From positions 186,001 to 250,000 of the forward strand of contig JAIVFJ010000095.1 in NCBI GenBank assembly GCA_025765615.1: 64,000 nt of DNA, in the 5' to 3' direction. The notes below the pieces were generated by a model. It saw nothing but the letters and a program-made list of their open reading frames with translations, searched no databases and was not told the DNA's origin. The stretch comes from Zopfochytrium polystomum. Taxonomy: Eukaryota > Chytridiomycota > Chytridiomycetes > Chytridiales > Chytridiaceae. Shown piece by piece: positions 37,101 through 49,578 of this stretch (its first letter is position 1; each line of letters starts with the position of its first letter). The position numbers were made by a program, and so were the translations under genes.

Positions 37101-39142
37101 CGACGAGCTCAACGGAAAGGCCGCTGTCCAGGAAACTCCCGCTGCGATACCCGTCGTTGCGATCGTTCCTCCCGAGCCCTCGGCAGAACCGGCGCCGTTG
37201 CAACAAGCTCTTGCACCACGCGAAGAGCTCGCTGTCTCCGATCCGGCGCCCGATGGCGCAGCAAAGGCGCCGCCAGAGCCGCCCGAGGACGCGGAGCGGA
37301 CGGTCGCCGAAGTGCCGGAGCCCGCGAGCACCGAGCCGTCCGCATCCGAGTCCGACCTGCCGTCGGCCGACTCTTTGGAGTCCGGCGAAGCGCACGGCTT
37401 TCCCGACGGCGGGAGCTCCGCTGGGTCGGCGTCGACCCCTTCCTCCGAGTCCTTTAGCTCGACGCCCGCGAGAACAAGGACCGCGTCGCCGGACCCTCTT
37501 ACAACAGCACCGTCGTCGCCGCTGCCGCCGCATTCCCGCCAGGCGAGCCCCGCGCGCCATTCACCCCCGTCGCCGCCGCCGCCGCCACCGCCGCAGCCGC
37601 AAGCGCCCGCCGCCGCGCCAAAGGGGCAAACCTTTGGGCGGGACCTCCGCGGGGATTTGGAGCGGTCCAAGGCGATTGCCGCAGCGATGCGCCAGCAGGA
37701 GCGGGAGGGGTCGAGCGCGGCTGGCGACGAATTGCAAGAGGCGGCGGCGGCGGCGGCGCGCGGGGGCTCCGTGTTTGAGCCGGAGGTGTCGGCGTCGCAG
37801 CCGAAAACCAAGCTCGAGAAGAACGCGTGGGACTTGCTCAAGGACGCGTATCGCATTTTGGAAGGGGAGGGCTCGTGGAGCGTCGACGGCAGGCAGGACT
37901 TGAGCAGCGCCCTGCAGTCTGCGTGGTCGTCGACGGGAATGGCGGTGAGGGGGAACAGATTTTTGCTTTTACTGCTTTTGCTTAATTTAATTTTTTCCTT
38001 CCTCTCTTCTAATCTAACCCCTCCTAAATTTGTCCAGGGCAAAACGTTCAACATTGAAAACATCCTTGAAGCGCTGTTTCGGCTTTTAAAGCACGGCGCT
38101 TGGCGTGAAAAGTGCGAGGCGTCAAAAGCAATCCTGTACCTCTATCGGACGTTTGAAAAGGACATTCCAGATGCGTTGGACCGAGTGCTGCTGCCCCAGC
38201 TCGAATTTCTCACCGACGCAGACTGGCGAGTCCGAGCCCAGCTCTGCGCAAACATGGGAGCGTACAGCATTCGGCACCCGGATGTAGTCTTTTCGCTAGT
38301 TTGCAGGCTCAACGACAGAGTTGAGGCGGTGCAGTTGAGTGGTGAATCGATCAGTGCGTTGTGTGCGCGTCGCTCACAATTCTCGTCCAAAATCCAAACC
38401 AGGAGGGCCGCAAAATACAGCCTCGCCGCGTTTGGAATTTGCTCCAAGCAAACATTGCGCCTAGCAATGACGAGACTGGGCATGCTTCATTCGGAGCCCG
38501 AGTATTCGCCGAGAACCTTGATGCTGGAGGTAAGCTTTTCTGCTGTCGCCAACTTCCTCGCGTGTTCTCAGGTCGATAATTGTTTGAGATTTTCTATCCT
38601 TTCTCCTCGCACGCATGACAAAAAAAAAAAAATAAAAAAAATAAAAATAAAAGGTGTTGCTGGAGCGCGCCGCCGCGCTCGGCCGTCCCGCGCCGTACCT
38701 CGACCCCGCGATCCTCCTCTGGCTCGCAAAGCAGCCGCGCGAAATCGCCGGGCCGCCGATGGACCAGCGGCCGAGCTCGACGCTGGCGACGCTGGTGCTC
38801 CCGCCGATCCGGCGGGAGGGGCGGTCAGGGCCGGCGACGCCGGGCCCGGACGGGCCAAATGCGTCGGCGGCGGCGGGGACGGCGGGAGCGGCGGCGGACG
38901 AGGGGGTCGGGCAGGGGCACGAGCCCGAGCACGACGGGTCCGGCGGAGGGGGCGGGGGCGAGGGGTTTTGGAGGCGTAGTCGCGCGGGGAGCGCGTTTGG
39001 CGGCGGCAGTGTTGCGGCGGGGGAGGCGGACGCGAGACCGCCGGGGATGGTTCCGGCGCACTTGCCGATTCCGTCGGCTTGCCGAGCGAGCAACCTGGTG
39101 TCTGCGTCGTTGAGGGGTGGCAAGAGGGCGGCGATTGTGTGA
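32262..39142 (+). CDS. WD40- and HEAT-repeat protein, WDR97-like (probable ciliary)
   Basis: Start ATG at 32262 follows GCC and opens the frame of exon 1. The N-terminal half reads as WD40 repeats: LEFNSERDELIAGGVGNIR then IWQFEQRIES across an intron, ICFYYQSKYLITASRDS, GPYLLASYEDGLIRMWNVET, VVGSSDGSMFFLSPVTG, MVISLAS joined to DGIIKLWRV, and VFATSSEDGTVKLWDAFEN. A charged coiled segment (35530-36000) and a Pro/Ala/Ser-rich disordered region (36700-37780) follow. Then HEAT-like repeats occupy 38040-38530 (LKHGAWREKCEASKAILYLY, TDADWRVRAQLCANMGAYS). The last exon starts at 38654. WD40 plus long linker plus HEAT is the WDR97 arrangement, a protein of motile cilia; the assignment is by architecture and residue feel only. 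Several introns contain (CA)n, (TC)n or A-rich tracts, and two acceptors (34492, 38653) are preceded by A-rich rather than pyrimidine-rich sequence. Confidence 0.75.
34109..34192 (+). repeat. (CA)n and (TC)n microsatellites in an intron
   Basis: About 17 CA units followed by about 20 TC units inside the WD40-gene intron that ends at the ACACACAG acceptor near 34199. On the plus strand this gives an unusually long pyrimidine-rich tract close to the acceptor. Confidence 0.9.
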
Positions 39143-40170
39143 TGGTCCTGAATGTGGATGCGATGGGACAGTGTCAGTGCTTTGGCCGATATTTTGGGGG
39201 ATTTGAAACTCCGCTGAGACTTATTGTGCTTGCCACCAAAGTTTTGTTTGCAAAGAAAGAAAAAAAAAAAAAACCAGAAAAGGCAACCTGAATCGTATTG
39301 CAACGCGACCCATTCAATCGTGGCTCCTCCCAACCCACCAACGAGACACAACCACAAAAAAAACAAACGAGAGAGAGATAGAAGGTTTGCCAAAGCCACG
39401 AAAGAAGGAAGGAAATGCTGTCTGGAAGTGGGTCCAAAAAAAAAAAAAAAAAAAAAAAAAAGGTGGTGTAACTCTGCAAAGCGAAACGTTTGCGGGGCGT
39501 GGGACAGCTAACACACGAATACGGCTTCTACCTTGAAGAACATGTGAAGATGTAGGTGGAGGAGGAGCAGGAGGAAGTGGTATGATTGGGGGTTTCTGCG
39601 GAGAACGGGTTGCGGAAAGGGAAGAGGGTACGGCAGGGACTGCGCAAGCCACGAAAAAAAAAAAAAAAAAAAAAAAAGGAGGAGGCAGCGAGAAGTCGGC
39701 CACGTAATACTGAAAGATGGATGGGAAAGCCAAAGGAGGAAGAAAAGAGGAAAACAAGAAACCCTGGTCACTTAAAAGAGGTTTCGGGAGAGCGGGAAGG
39801 GACAAAAGAAGAAGAAATGAAAAAAATGAAGGGCAGAGAGGCAGCGAGGACATCGCGGTTCCGGCGACATCTCGAACATTATAGGAAACAACTTAATCAA
39901 TAAAATCTGAATCCAGGCTACCCCCATTGCCCATTGCGGTATGATGGTGATAACAGTCGAGGCAAGGAAGCAAAAAAGAAGAAAAAAGAGGGGAGATGAC
40001 CAAGACGTGTAGAAAAAAGAACAAACACCTCTTGACACAGACATCGAGGACCAAACGAACCGTGTCTCCCCAAGACGACCGAAAGGTGAAGAAGCCGAGG
40101 TATAGGATACGAATAGAAACCTCGCATCGCGAAGTGCGTTTTTTTTCGCGTAGTCTTGCTTGGTTCGTCT
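39143..40170. other. Intergenic region between convergent WD40 and arrestin-SH3 genes
   Basis: About 1 kb holding several A-tracts on the plus strand (39258-39272, 39437-39461, 39653-39677) and A/G-rich sequence throughout. Minus-strand frames here are dominated by poly-Phe/Ser from these tracts. No gene called. Confidence 0.6.
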
Positions 40171-43100
40171 TCAAAGGCCCTGATGCTGAAAAGGAGTGGC
40201 CGCCTGCCCTGCCAGGGAAGCTGGCGGCGGTCCACCGAATTCGGGACCAAGGATGACAGCCGGGAAGTAGCCCTTGATCTTTTTGGTTTCGTTGACGCCC
40301 CACGCCCAACCGTCATCGTTCACGTCCCTTGAATTGGAGATTAAACACCCAGAAAAGAAAGCAGCAAGAGATGAAAGGGCAGGACAAGCACTCACCCAAA
40401 AAAGACCAAGTCGCCCACGCTCGCAGAGAGCTCGTCGGCTTCCCTAGCCACGTAGGGATGAACGACAAGGTGGCGATGTTGGAGCATTTTTGAAACAGAC
40501 GCAAGCCGATTAACGTCGCTCTGCCACTGAAAGGTCTGGGCGTTTGCCGATACCATCGGGCCGGGCTTCTTCCCCGTGTGGCCGCTGCCCGCCGAACTGG
40601 TTTCATCTTCGTCGTCCTCCTCCACGCCTGGTGGTCGCCACGAGTTAAGACGCGGTAAAGGAAGCGGAACGCCATCCTTCGTGGTCGCTCGGCGTGGCAA
40701 GTAGGAAGACTTCGTGCTGGAGGTCGTGAGCGTTGGCGAGCGCTCTGGGGAGGTTGAAGCGTTACGCGAATTGTCGGGATCGGGTGAATAAGAGGTCAGC
40801 CGCCTTGACGGGATTCCAAAGAGGCAGGTTTGCGGGAATATGCCAAATTGTCGAGTAGTGAGGTTGACGCCATGGGCAAATCTTCAGAGTAGACGAGTTA
40901 GTGAGCGGGATTCTACTGCTTGACGGAAACAAGCAGAACGACGTTTAGCCTACCCATCCGACCAGGCGCTTTGGACATACAACAGGTCGCCAATGCCAAC
41001 TGTTATTTCATCTGCATGCTGAGGTCGATAGTCCGTAACTGCACTTTTTTGTAAGCCCGTTAGGTGGCTGACTGGAGTGACCTGAGCGAACTCGACGGGC
41101 GGTGGGTCGTAGGACTGGTGCTGCTGAACCTGTGGCTGTGGGGCTTCAGTCCGCCTTGGTGGCGGTTTTGGCTTGCTCACCGGCTGCTGGGAGGTTCTCG
41201 CCTCCGCAGAGCCCATCGTTTCGTACGTCAAGTGCTCTGGGTGTGACGCAAGACGCGGAGTTGCGGGAGGAGTGAACTGCGGGGTCGGCGTTGGGATTGA
41301 GGTTGCGGATGAGGCTGATGGGTCCAGCGAATGTGAAGGCAATGACGGTGGCATGGGAGGTTGCGAGGCGGGCGTTGTCGACGGTTGGAGCGGAATCGGT
41401 CTTGCAGAAGAAGTTCGTGGGGGCGGGAGTGGGGGTGCGTTGAGAGATCTTGTTGCAGAGGACGAGGAAGGTTGAGAAGGCCCGCTCGTTGCAATAGTGG
41501 GAAGAAAAGGAAGCGGCGGTGGGGGCATGCTGCTGGGCAGAAGGCTCGGCGAAGTCGGGTTCGAGGTCGTAGCTATGACCGGTGCTGACATTGGTGGCTC
41601 TAACGATTTTGATGCTACAAAAGACTTCACATCAATGAATGCTGTTGTTTTCCGAGGAGGTGCCACTGGTGCTGGCATGCTCTTCGGGCGCGAGCTTCCC
41701 TGATTTGGCTCACTTTGACGAGCGGAAGACATCGACGGAGCCTCAACTTGACGCATAGTGGCTACCGAAGGTGCTGCGGAGGATGCGAAAACTTCAGAGC
41801 TGGGCCGTTGAGAATTGACACGAATAGGAATAATCATAGGCTGCAGAAAACTGGTTGGTAACGGAGGCGGCGGAATCTCTGTGATCTGAGTTCCCCTTCG
41901 TGTATCAGCCTGCGGAAACAAATCCAGTGGAGGTGGGGGTGGGGGAGGGGACGTGACTGTTTCCAGTCGCATTGAAAAGTCGGAAAAAGGAGGAGGGGGC
42001 TCGATATTCTCCGTAACTGTGTCGGTTCGGAACAGGTTTGGAATAACTGGGGCTGGAACCGATGAGGACGCTTCCGAATCGAAGTCAGAGGTTGATGTCG
42101 ATGACGAGGACGAAGAGCTCTGGTACATTGGCAAGAACTCGAGATTACTCGGAGGGGTTTTGAACAGATTCGAGTCGGAGTAGAGGTTGGAATCTTTCTG
42201 CTTCGGAGACTTCGGAGACCGTAACCGTTCCAGCGTCCGTTCTGACGGTGTGACTGGAACTGGCGGAGCACGAGTGTCAACAATAGACGAGCCGGGAACC
42301 GTGCCAATCGAGGAAGCATTTGATCGAATCGAGTTTACGCGGCCAATCACAGAGCCTTCGTAATGGGAGGCTGCACCGCCGTACATCGCATCCGAGAGAG
42401 CCATGCTGCGTCTGTCCGAAAACGAAAAAACAGAGCTCGCCGAACTCATCATGCTGGCTCTGTTATCTTTCTTCTTCTTCGCGGTTCGTACGATTCCAGA
42501 TCCACCATGTGTGACGCAGGAAAATGGAACGCGGGCCATGATACCATCGATAAGGACGCTGACAGACCGAGAAGGCTTGTATTCGACCTTGATTCGAACC
42601 TCATGGGATACCTTTGCTGAACCGCCAAAAGCTTTGAGCATGGGGTGAACAGTTGGAACGACTGCACGGTGATCACAGTCGGGGGCTGCATCGCGCGATG
42701 GGGCTTCGAATTTGTGAACGATTTCGTTAGTGGCCGGCGCCGAGAGGACATTGGGCATGCTATCACTCATTCGCAAAACTTTAGAAAGAACATGCTCTCT
42801 TATTTTGGTCTTCCCCTCTTTCTCCCTGCAAACGAGAGTGAGAAGAGTTGAAAAGAGAGTGAAAATGGGGCTCACTCGTAGTGGTAGACCTCGACCCAAG
42901 TGCACTGAATGGATTTCAATGATAGGTCTGGAGCGGCGTCCAATATAATTGTAACCGAGGCGGTGGGGTCTCCGATATGAATAACCTCCGGCACGAAAAG
43001 CTGGTACTGGACCATGTCTAGCACAAAACAGGAGATGAGCGCGTTCAAGAAGAAAGAAGGGGAATCCCACCGTTGACCATTGGACCTTCGAGAAGCGTCT

Positions 43101-43997
43101 TACGCGGATCTACCCATGGTGCGCCTCTCCGCAGCGTGATGTCTTTGCGAAGAATTATTGGAGATGAGTCGACTTGACGAAGAACAAGGTACAAGACGTA
43201 GGTGACATCCTTCCGAGTGTCTGAAACCGTTGCGTCCGTGATTGTGGGAGGGACGGAGACCTCGCAGGGAACCACGACAGGAATGTCCTTCCTAAAGGCA
43301 ATCGATTCAAGAGGCCGGTTTTTTTTGGAACAATGAGATCTACGATGAGGGGGGAAATATATATAAAAGGGGGCGCTCACGTTCCGGGTGGGATGTCGAG
43401 TGGATTGCCAGGGCCGCACACTGCCACCGACGAGTGGTAGACAGGGTTTTTGTGGACCTGCCCGGCCGCCGCGTTCCCCTCGGGGTCGAACTCAGTTTTA
43501 CCGGCCTGCATGATGGAAGATTTTTCGGGCAACGGGCCTTTCCCGACAAAGAGGTGGACGTTGATTTGGGCGATGGATATGTACTGGTGGGGAATGCGTG
43601 TGTGCGAGGTGATCCGGAGGGTTGCAGCAAAGCCAGTGTCCTGGGTTCTGATGACGACTAGACCGGACGGGTTGGTGAACTTTTTGGAGGGGGAAGGCAC
43701 TAGCAGATCGACCGAGAGATCACCGAGGGTGACGCCCCGGGCGGGAGCTGGCTGGGCGGGGGCCGCCGATGCGGACGATGCGGAGGAGGAGGAGGTCGCC
43801 GGGGTTGTCGAAAGGGGTCCATGAAGCTGGGACAGCTGGCTGTGCGAGGACGGGGTGGTGGCCATCGATGTGGACGCCAGGGAGGGCGACGGTCCGAATG
43901 AAGACGACGAGGACACGGTCGAAGCGGGCGGAGCGGGGTACGAATGGTAGGACGCCGAGGAGGTCGTCGACCGTGACGACGAATACGCGGAGGCCAT
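40171..43997 (-). CDS. Arrestin-fold protein with proline-rich linker and two C-terminal SH3 domains
   Basis: Start at 43997 is the ATG reading MASAYSSSRS, after which a Ser-rich leader precedes the arrestin fold; an earlier in-frame start cannot be excluded. Arrestin-like beta strands are seen in 43380-43700 (VVIRTQDTGFAATLRIT), 43080-43300 (VPCEVSVPPTITDA; VTYVLYLVLRQVD) and 42890-43020 (VQYQLFVPEVIHIGD). A C-lobe strand pattern follows near 42540-42650 (HEVRIKVEYKPSRSVSV). A roughly 450-residue Pro/Ser linker has many PPPPLP-type runs. SH3-1 spans an intron near 40957: VTDYRPQHADEITVGIGDLL joined to FAHGVNLTTRQFGIFP. SH3-2 is VVHPYVAREADELSASVGDL joined to DDGWAWGVNETKKIKGYFP. Arrestins act as cargo adaptors; the SH3 pair suggests links to actin or endocytic proline-rich partners (inference). 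I know no standard family name for this order. Confidence 0.8.
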
Positions 43998-44639
43998 CCG
44001 AGCAGGCGGCCTTGGGCAGCGCACAGACGACGACGACGACGATGATGAATCGAACTGGAGCTGTTTGTGAGAAGAAGGAAAGGGCCGGAGACTGGGTGGA
44101 CCTGTATGTGCGCAGTCTTGTAGAGGGGGGCGAATGGGGCAAGGCTGAAGACAGACAGACAAACAGACGGGCATACAGATAGACGCACGCCCTAAGCCAA
44201 AAAAAAAAAAAAAAAAAAAAGAAAGAAAGAAAAAAAAATAAATAAGTTTTGGCCAAGACAAGCAAGCACACGCACACTCCCTTTTTGGTTTTTTGACTCT
44301 CCTCCATCGCCATCTGTCTCTCTCTCTGTCCGTCTCTCAATTCTCTGTCTCTTCGCTCCCTCGCGCGAACACACTGTCGTCGTGGGGTTTTCATTTTCAT
44401 TTTTCTCTCTCCCATTCAAATCGATTCTGAAGATGCGGTGTCTTTCCTAGACTGGTGGTGGCTGTGGTGGGGGCGTCGCGCGGTGCGTGCTTCTGTTGAG
44501 CAACAAAAAAGACAAAACAAAAGAGAAGAGAGGACGAAAGAGAAAAGGGAAGAAACACAAACAAAAAAAAAAAAAAAAATAAAAGGAAAAAAACACTTCC
44601 ATCACCTCGAGCAGACCCGCGCTGCGCATCTCCCAGCCA
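43998..44639. other. Intergenic region, arrestin-SH3 and DEAH helicase genes (tandem, minus strand)
   Basis: About 640 bases upstream of the arrestin-SH3 start and downstream of the DEAH stop. A 20-base A-tract at 44201-44220 and a second at 44563-44579 are present, and a CAGACAGACAAACAGAC run occurs near 44151. The Ser/His-rich open frame reading up to 44261 is an upstream extension of the arrestin-SH3 frame that I did not adopt. Confidence 0.5.
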
Positions 44640-47600
44640 CTACCGAGGCCACACAAGAGGCGGCAGATACTGCGTCGACAGATCCCAAAACATTTGGTTC
44701 ACAAACGACTCGTCCGACGGCGGCAGCGGCTCATCGCTGCCGTTGCCACGGAGCCACTTGCTACCCGCAGCCCCGCCCCGCCGCCCCCAACGCCCACCAC
44801 GCGTACCTCCTTCGTCGTCGTCGTCCTCGTCCTCGTATTCTTTGTCCACCTGTTCGCCTTCGTCCGCGCCGTCATACTCCTCCGTCCAAGAAAAGTCGTG
44901 TCCGTAGCCGAGGTCGTCTGCCGAAGGCTCCTGGAACGGGGCCCGCGCTACCTCGGGAACGCCGCGCGAACGAAAGACGGGCTGACTGGCGCGCTCAACG
45001 TCAAGACCGACAGACTTCCACCGCACGTTCGACATGCCGAGTTCGAGAGCGACCGCCTCTGCAGACCCTGGCTGGCTGGGCCGCCGCGAATGGATTGTGT
45101 CCGCCGCCTCCTTCAGGTCCGTCAGCAGCGCGTCCGCCAACGCGCCTTCCACCAACCCAATGCCGTTATACAGGGCGTCGCCCAGGCGGGCGCGCGCAAT
45201 GTTGATGGCCCGCAGGTCCTCCGGCACCAGGTACGAGCCACCGAGACTATCACCCTCGGTGTCCGAAAACGCATGAAAATGCCGAACAAAGACCGCCCGA
45301 CCTAAAAACACAACCACGTCAGGAACAGGTACACGTACAGATCAAGAGTTGTTGGGTTGTTGTAAGGAAATTCTCACGTTTGTCGGGATACGTCAGAGCA
45401 AAACTCATATCGTTGCAAGCAACCATCATTCGAAGGTTCCAAATGACTTCGTTCGAAGGGAACAGCGTGACGTTGTTGAAGGCAAGGTTTTCCTTCCAAT
45501 TGTTTTCTGTGAGAAGTCTAGATCCGGCTGTTCGAACAGAATGGGTCAATTTCTGTTAAAGTCCATAAAGACTTGAGAAGGAAAACTATGCGCAAGACGG
45601 CATCAAAAACTGAATAAATGGCGTTCCCTACCTGCGGCAAAAAGAGTAGGCCCACCACCTTGTCCATATTTGACAACCTTATCACCCGATTCTGCCGAAG
45701 ATTCTTGCACAGCTGTGGCGATGGACGTCGTCGTAGCCAGCGGCGAGCGCCAAAAGAATCGAACACTCAGCATCGAATCCAGAGTCCTCCAGTTGATCTC
45801 ATGGTTGAGTCGCACAGTTCCGGCCACCCCCCCGTTTCTGTCTTCCAAAGCCCGCGCACCATCAGGAAAGGGCAAATATAGGCTACCCCCTTTCCAGTCC
45901 GGGAGGACGGCCAGAAATTTGATCGCGGGGCAGTAGTCCGCGAGCGACAATGTCGTGCCGGTGCCGCTATCGAGCGCCATTGCAATTACCTCATCGTTTG
46001 CCTCGCCCGCGACGCCTCTCTGCCGACGGAATCGCAGTATGCTCCCGACTACCACTTCAGAGTTAAAGCCTTCCTCCCATATTGTGCGAGTGTTGCCACT
46101 GGCGCCACTGCCGTTGGTTCGCAACCGACCGAGCCGAGCGGCGATTTCATCCACCGTCGAAGCACTGCCACCGCTCATCGCCGCCACGCTTCCGAGGAGA
46201 TCGTTGGCTTCGAAAGATGCAAACTCCACAACCGCCGATGCGCCTACCATCAAAACACGTTCACAACCGAGCCATTCCAAAGACTTCCGAAGCGTGTAAG
46301 CGTCCAGGAACTCTGGCGCCACTCCCCGGCGGTTATCCAACACGCAGGTGCGACGGGCGTCAAAGGGTCGTAGCCTGGAGGATGCGTCAGGAAACTGGTC
46401 TGGGTGATAAGAGTATTCTTGGGACTTGAGTGGTGTGGTCAAGTCGGGAACAAGTTTCGGGCAAAAGTCGCGGAACAGATGGAGCCTAGCATCATTTGCG
46501 TCGGCGATGCGATTGCCCGTTGGAGGACCAGCTGAGGATTGATCGAAGAGAGACGCTGTGAGCTTTGGAAGTGGAACCAACGTTACTTCTCACGCTGCTA
46601 GGGTTGCGGCAGAAAACACAACACGTCCTAACCCCATTCCCCGCTCTCCTTCCTTTACCAGTTTGTTCAAACGATCCGCCTCTCGTTTGGTATCTTTCGC
46701 TTTGGGAGCCGCGTTGGGCAAAACGAGATCTTGCGATTCGAGGGCTTGCGCTGCAGGCACCATAGCCGCGTTTTGTGGGCCTGGTAGACCCTGGGCAATG
46801 TTGGCGGAGCAGCTGATCAAGACCACCGTTCGCAATTCCTCCACAGTTGCAGCAAGGATATCTTCCACGGCGTCCTTCAATTCACGTTCGGAATTGTCTT
46901 CGATCTCAAGTATTTCTTCCTCTTGGGGCGGCCAACGTTCTCGAGCGATGTCCTTAGATTTCAAGCTTAGAATGAGCGAAACAGCAAAATAATCTGTCGA
47001 TTGCTTTACTTACGGCCAATACTTTCAGCTTGTCGAATCTCACTTTGGCCAGCTCCTCGTTCGCTTCCGGGCCCGCCCTAACAGTAAGCTTATCGACGAC
47101 AATGGCAAGCCGGTCAGCGTACAGTGCGATTGTCTGCCGAAATTGCTTGAACCGAGCATGTTGCAAACCAGACTCGACCAAAAACTGATGCCGCTCCTTC
47201 TTTGGGGTCAGAACCCACTCCTTGAAAACATTGTACAGCGTTAGCACTTCTGAGTGCAGTCCCTGGTCAAAGTGGAGGCGGCCAGCAAAGGCAACCGCAT
47301 GCTGGAGCTGAAGTTCCGCGCGGTCGCTCTGGTATTTTCGCGTTGGCTGGAGGAATGGGTCCGCGGCACTCATAGCTGCAGCGAGCACGACAGCATCAGT
47401 TGGAATATCCATGCCGAGCCCAACAATCATGAGCCTGGTGTGCGACACTTCCCCAGGAAAGTCCGGAATGATTGTGCCGAAAAACGTTACTTCGTATGCG
47501 TCCGTCGGACCAAGGTCCTCATCTTTGGGTAAAGGAGATCTTGTGAAACCTCCAATATCCTGTAAATTCGCAATCGCTTGATCAACCTGCCGGTGATCTG

Positions 47601-49578
47601 GAGGCTCCATCAAGTCTGCAGTTTCCCACAATGGGTCTTAAATTCGAGATTACGAAGCTAAATGACACAAATTTCAATACCATCAAGTACGTGCTGCAAT
47701 AGTTCTTGTGGAAATAATTGCTTCACTCTCAAAATCGTTTGCTCCAGTGAGAGTGCTCGGATTTCTGGCTCATCGTGTGCTGATGGATCGGGGAGTGGGC
47801 AGTGCGATAGGGAGCTCAGATACAAAAAGAGCACCTGATTTGTGTGGCTGACTTACCGGCAAGGCAGACGTCATGGAAGCTCTTCGTATACATGGCGTAA
47901 TAAAAGCCCTCCCGACACCGTCCCGCCCTGCCCTCCCTCTGAAGAGCACTCGCCCTCGACACCCATCCCAACTTTAGCATTTGGCAACCGACATTGGAAT
48001 TGTACTCCATGGATCGGCGTAGTCCGTGATCAATGATGGCAGTCACGTCAGGAATAGTAACGGACGACTCTGCTATGTTGGTAGCGAGGATAATCTTGAG
48101 ATGACCGGGTTTGGAATTCACAAATGCCTCCTCCATATCAGCGCGGGGACCTTGGGCGAAAAGGGTGTAAACTGCAACGCGAGAACGGCGATCCGCCTGA
48201 AGAGTTCGAATAAGCTGTTCTGCATAGTCCAACCAGGTCATGATTTCCCCTTCGCCAGGAAGAAAGACGAGAACGCTGTGACCAATGTCCGCATCCACAT
48301 TGTCCGGGTCAGGGAGCGGATCTGGGCTGAAGAGACCTGCCAGGTTGAACGCAAGTTTCGCAGCCAAAACGTAATCGTGTGATTGTAGCGACGGCTTGAG
48401 ATTTGTGGCACCGGCACCCTTTCCTTCGACGGCACTGCCAGCACTAAGTTATCGAACAACGCTACAGATTAATCGCACCATCCCACACCTCTGAAATTTA
48501 TCCAACTGCAATTGAAAATAGCTCCTCAATTCGTTGGCAGTGGAAAGGCGAACATTATTTTCGTCTTCCCTCGTCCGTCTAGCCTTTTCTTGCTGCCGAA
48601 AGATATCCCGGATATCAGGATGGTCCATGAATGACTCAAAGTAGATGCGATGAACAGGGAATCGGCGCGCCCCCACATTTATCACGCGTCGCTCATCGGC
48701 TTGAACAGCCCTTCGCGAAAGGAGAGTCCGCGCGGGTGGATTTTTTTCGATGAAGTAATCCATGTAGAGGTCCGTTTCAAGCGTTGCAGACATGACAACA
48801 ACCTTGAAGTCTAACGACGGGTCGGCCATTTTTCTCCTTATCAACAAGCAAAGCAGGTCCTGCAATGCGGTTTTCAATCGAGTCTCAGAACAAAACAAAC
48901 CAAACGGCCCAGTTGTGGTCGCACTTACGGTATCGACGCTCCGTTCGTGCGCTTCGTCCACAATGATGTGGGTGACTCCGGCCAACTCGTCGCTGCGGCC
49001 GGCAAGCCTTCTCACCATGTAGCCAACGGTCGAATAGACAATGTGGGTTTTGGGGCCTTCGTCATCGCGCTCATTCATGATGCGGTAACCAACCTTGACT
49101 TCGCTCCAGTTGAGGCGCGGGCGTTGGAAGCGGAACGCCCCGAGCCTTGCAGTGGCCGCGGCGGCGGCATTCGCGTGGACTTGCTCGCGAACGCGGGACG
49201 TGAGCTGCTTGGCCGCAATGCGCCGTGGTTGTGATACGAGGATCCGGGGAGAACGATCAGCGTGGGTGGAGAGGGCAGATTCCAGCGCCAGCAGTGGGAC
49301 AGTGGTTGACTTGCCGGCACCTGGTGCGGAGATGGTGGGAACGGGATGATGAGAACGGCGACGGCTGGTGAGCAGGGGAGGACGATGACCATGCATGGTA
49401 TATACCAGTTTCTGCCGACAATATAGTAACCTGGAGGCGAACGGGTGTTTTCTTGTAAGGGGACAGAACACGATATGCAACGAGGTACTGAAGATCCACT
49501 TAAACGACTTACCCTGTTGCTCGATATTTGGTCGATGATCTCCTGACGGTAGGCATGTATGGGAAGGACGTCGGCCAT
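44640..49578 (-). CDS. DEAH/RHA-family RNA helicase with unassigned C-terminal half
   Basis: Start at 49578 (MADVLPIHAYRQEIIDQIS) is typical for compact DEAH helicases. Splicing across 49300-49520 creates motif I: VTILSAETG joins AGKSTTVPLL. DEAH lies in HIIVDEAHERSVDT (about 48930-48970), SAT in VVMSATLETD, and LVFLPGEGEI, ATNIAESSVTIPD and QREGRAGRCREG complete the second RecA domain (47880-48280). A winged-helix/HA2-type region follows (47000-47630). The remaining ~700 codons (44640-46960) are open across spliced exons but match no domain I recognise; conserved-looking blocks include TCVLDNRRGVAPEFLDAYTL, LGCERVLMVGASAVVEFA and NEVIWNLRMMVACNDMSF. It ends with an acidic segment and a short WD/P-rich tail. 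Helicase plus long extension recalls TDRD9/spindle-E or YTHDC2 in layout, but no tudor or YTH motif is evident. Confidence 0.85.

Noticed and set aside
36579..38063. 494-codon open frame on the minus strand
   Set aside because: It lies antisense to the GC-rich disordered linker of the WD40/HEAT gene; Ala/Ser/Gly composition and lack of any domain mark it as a shadow of the sense frame.
44261..44261. Upstream start (44261) for the arrestin-SH3 gene
   Set aside because: The extra residues are low-complexity Phe/His/Pro from an A-tract and microsatellite; the ATG at 43997 fits better.
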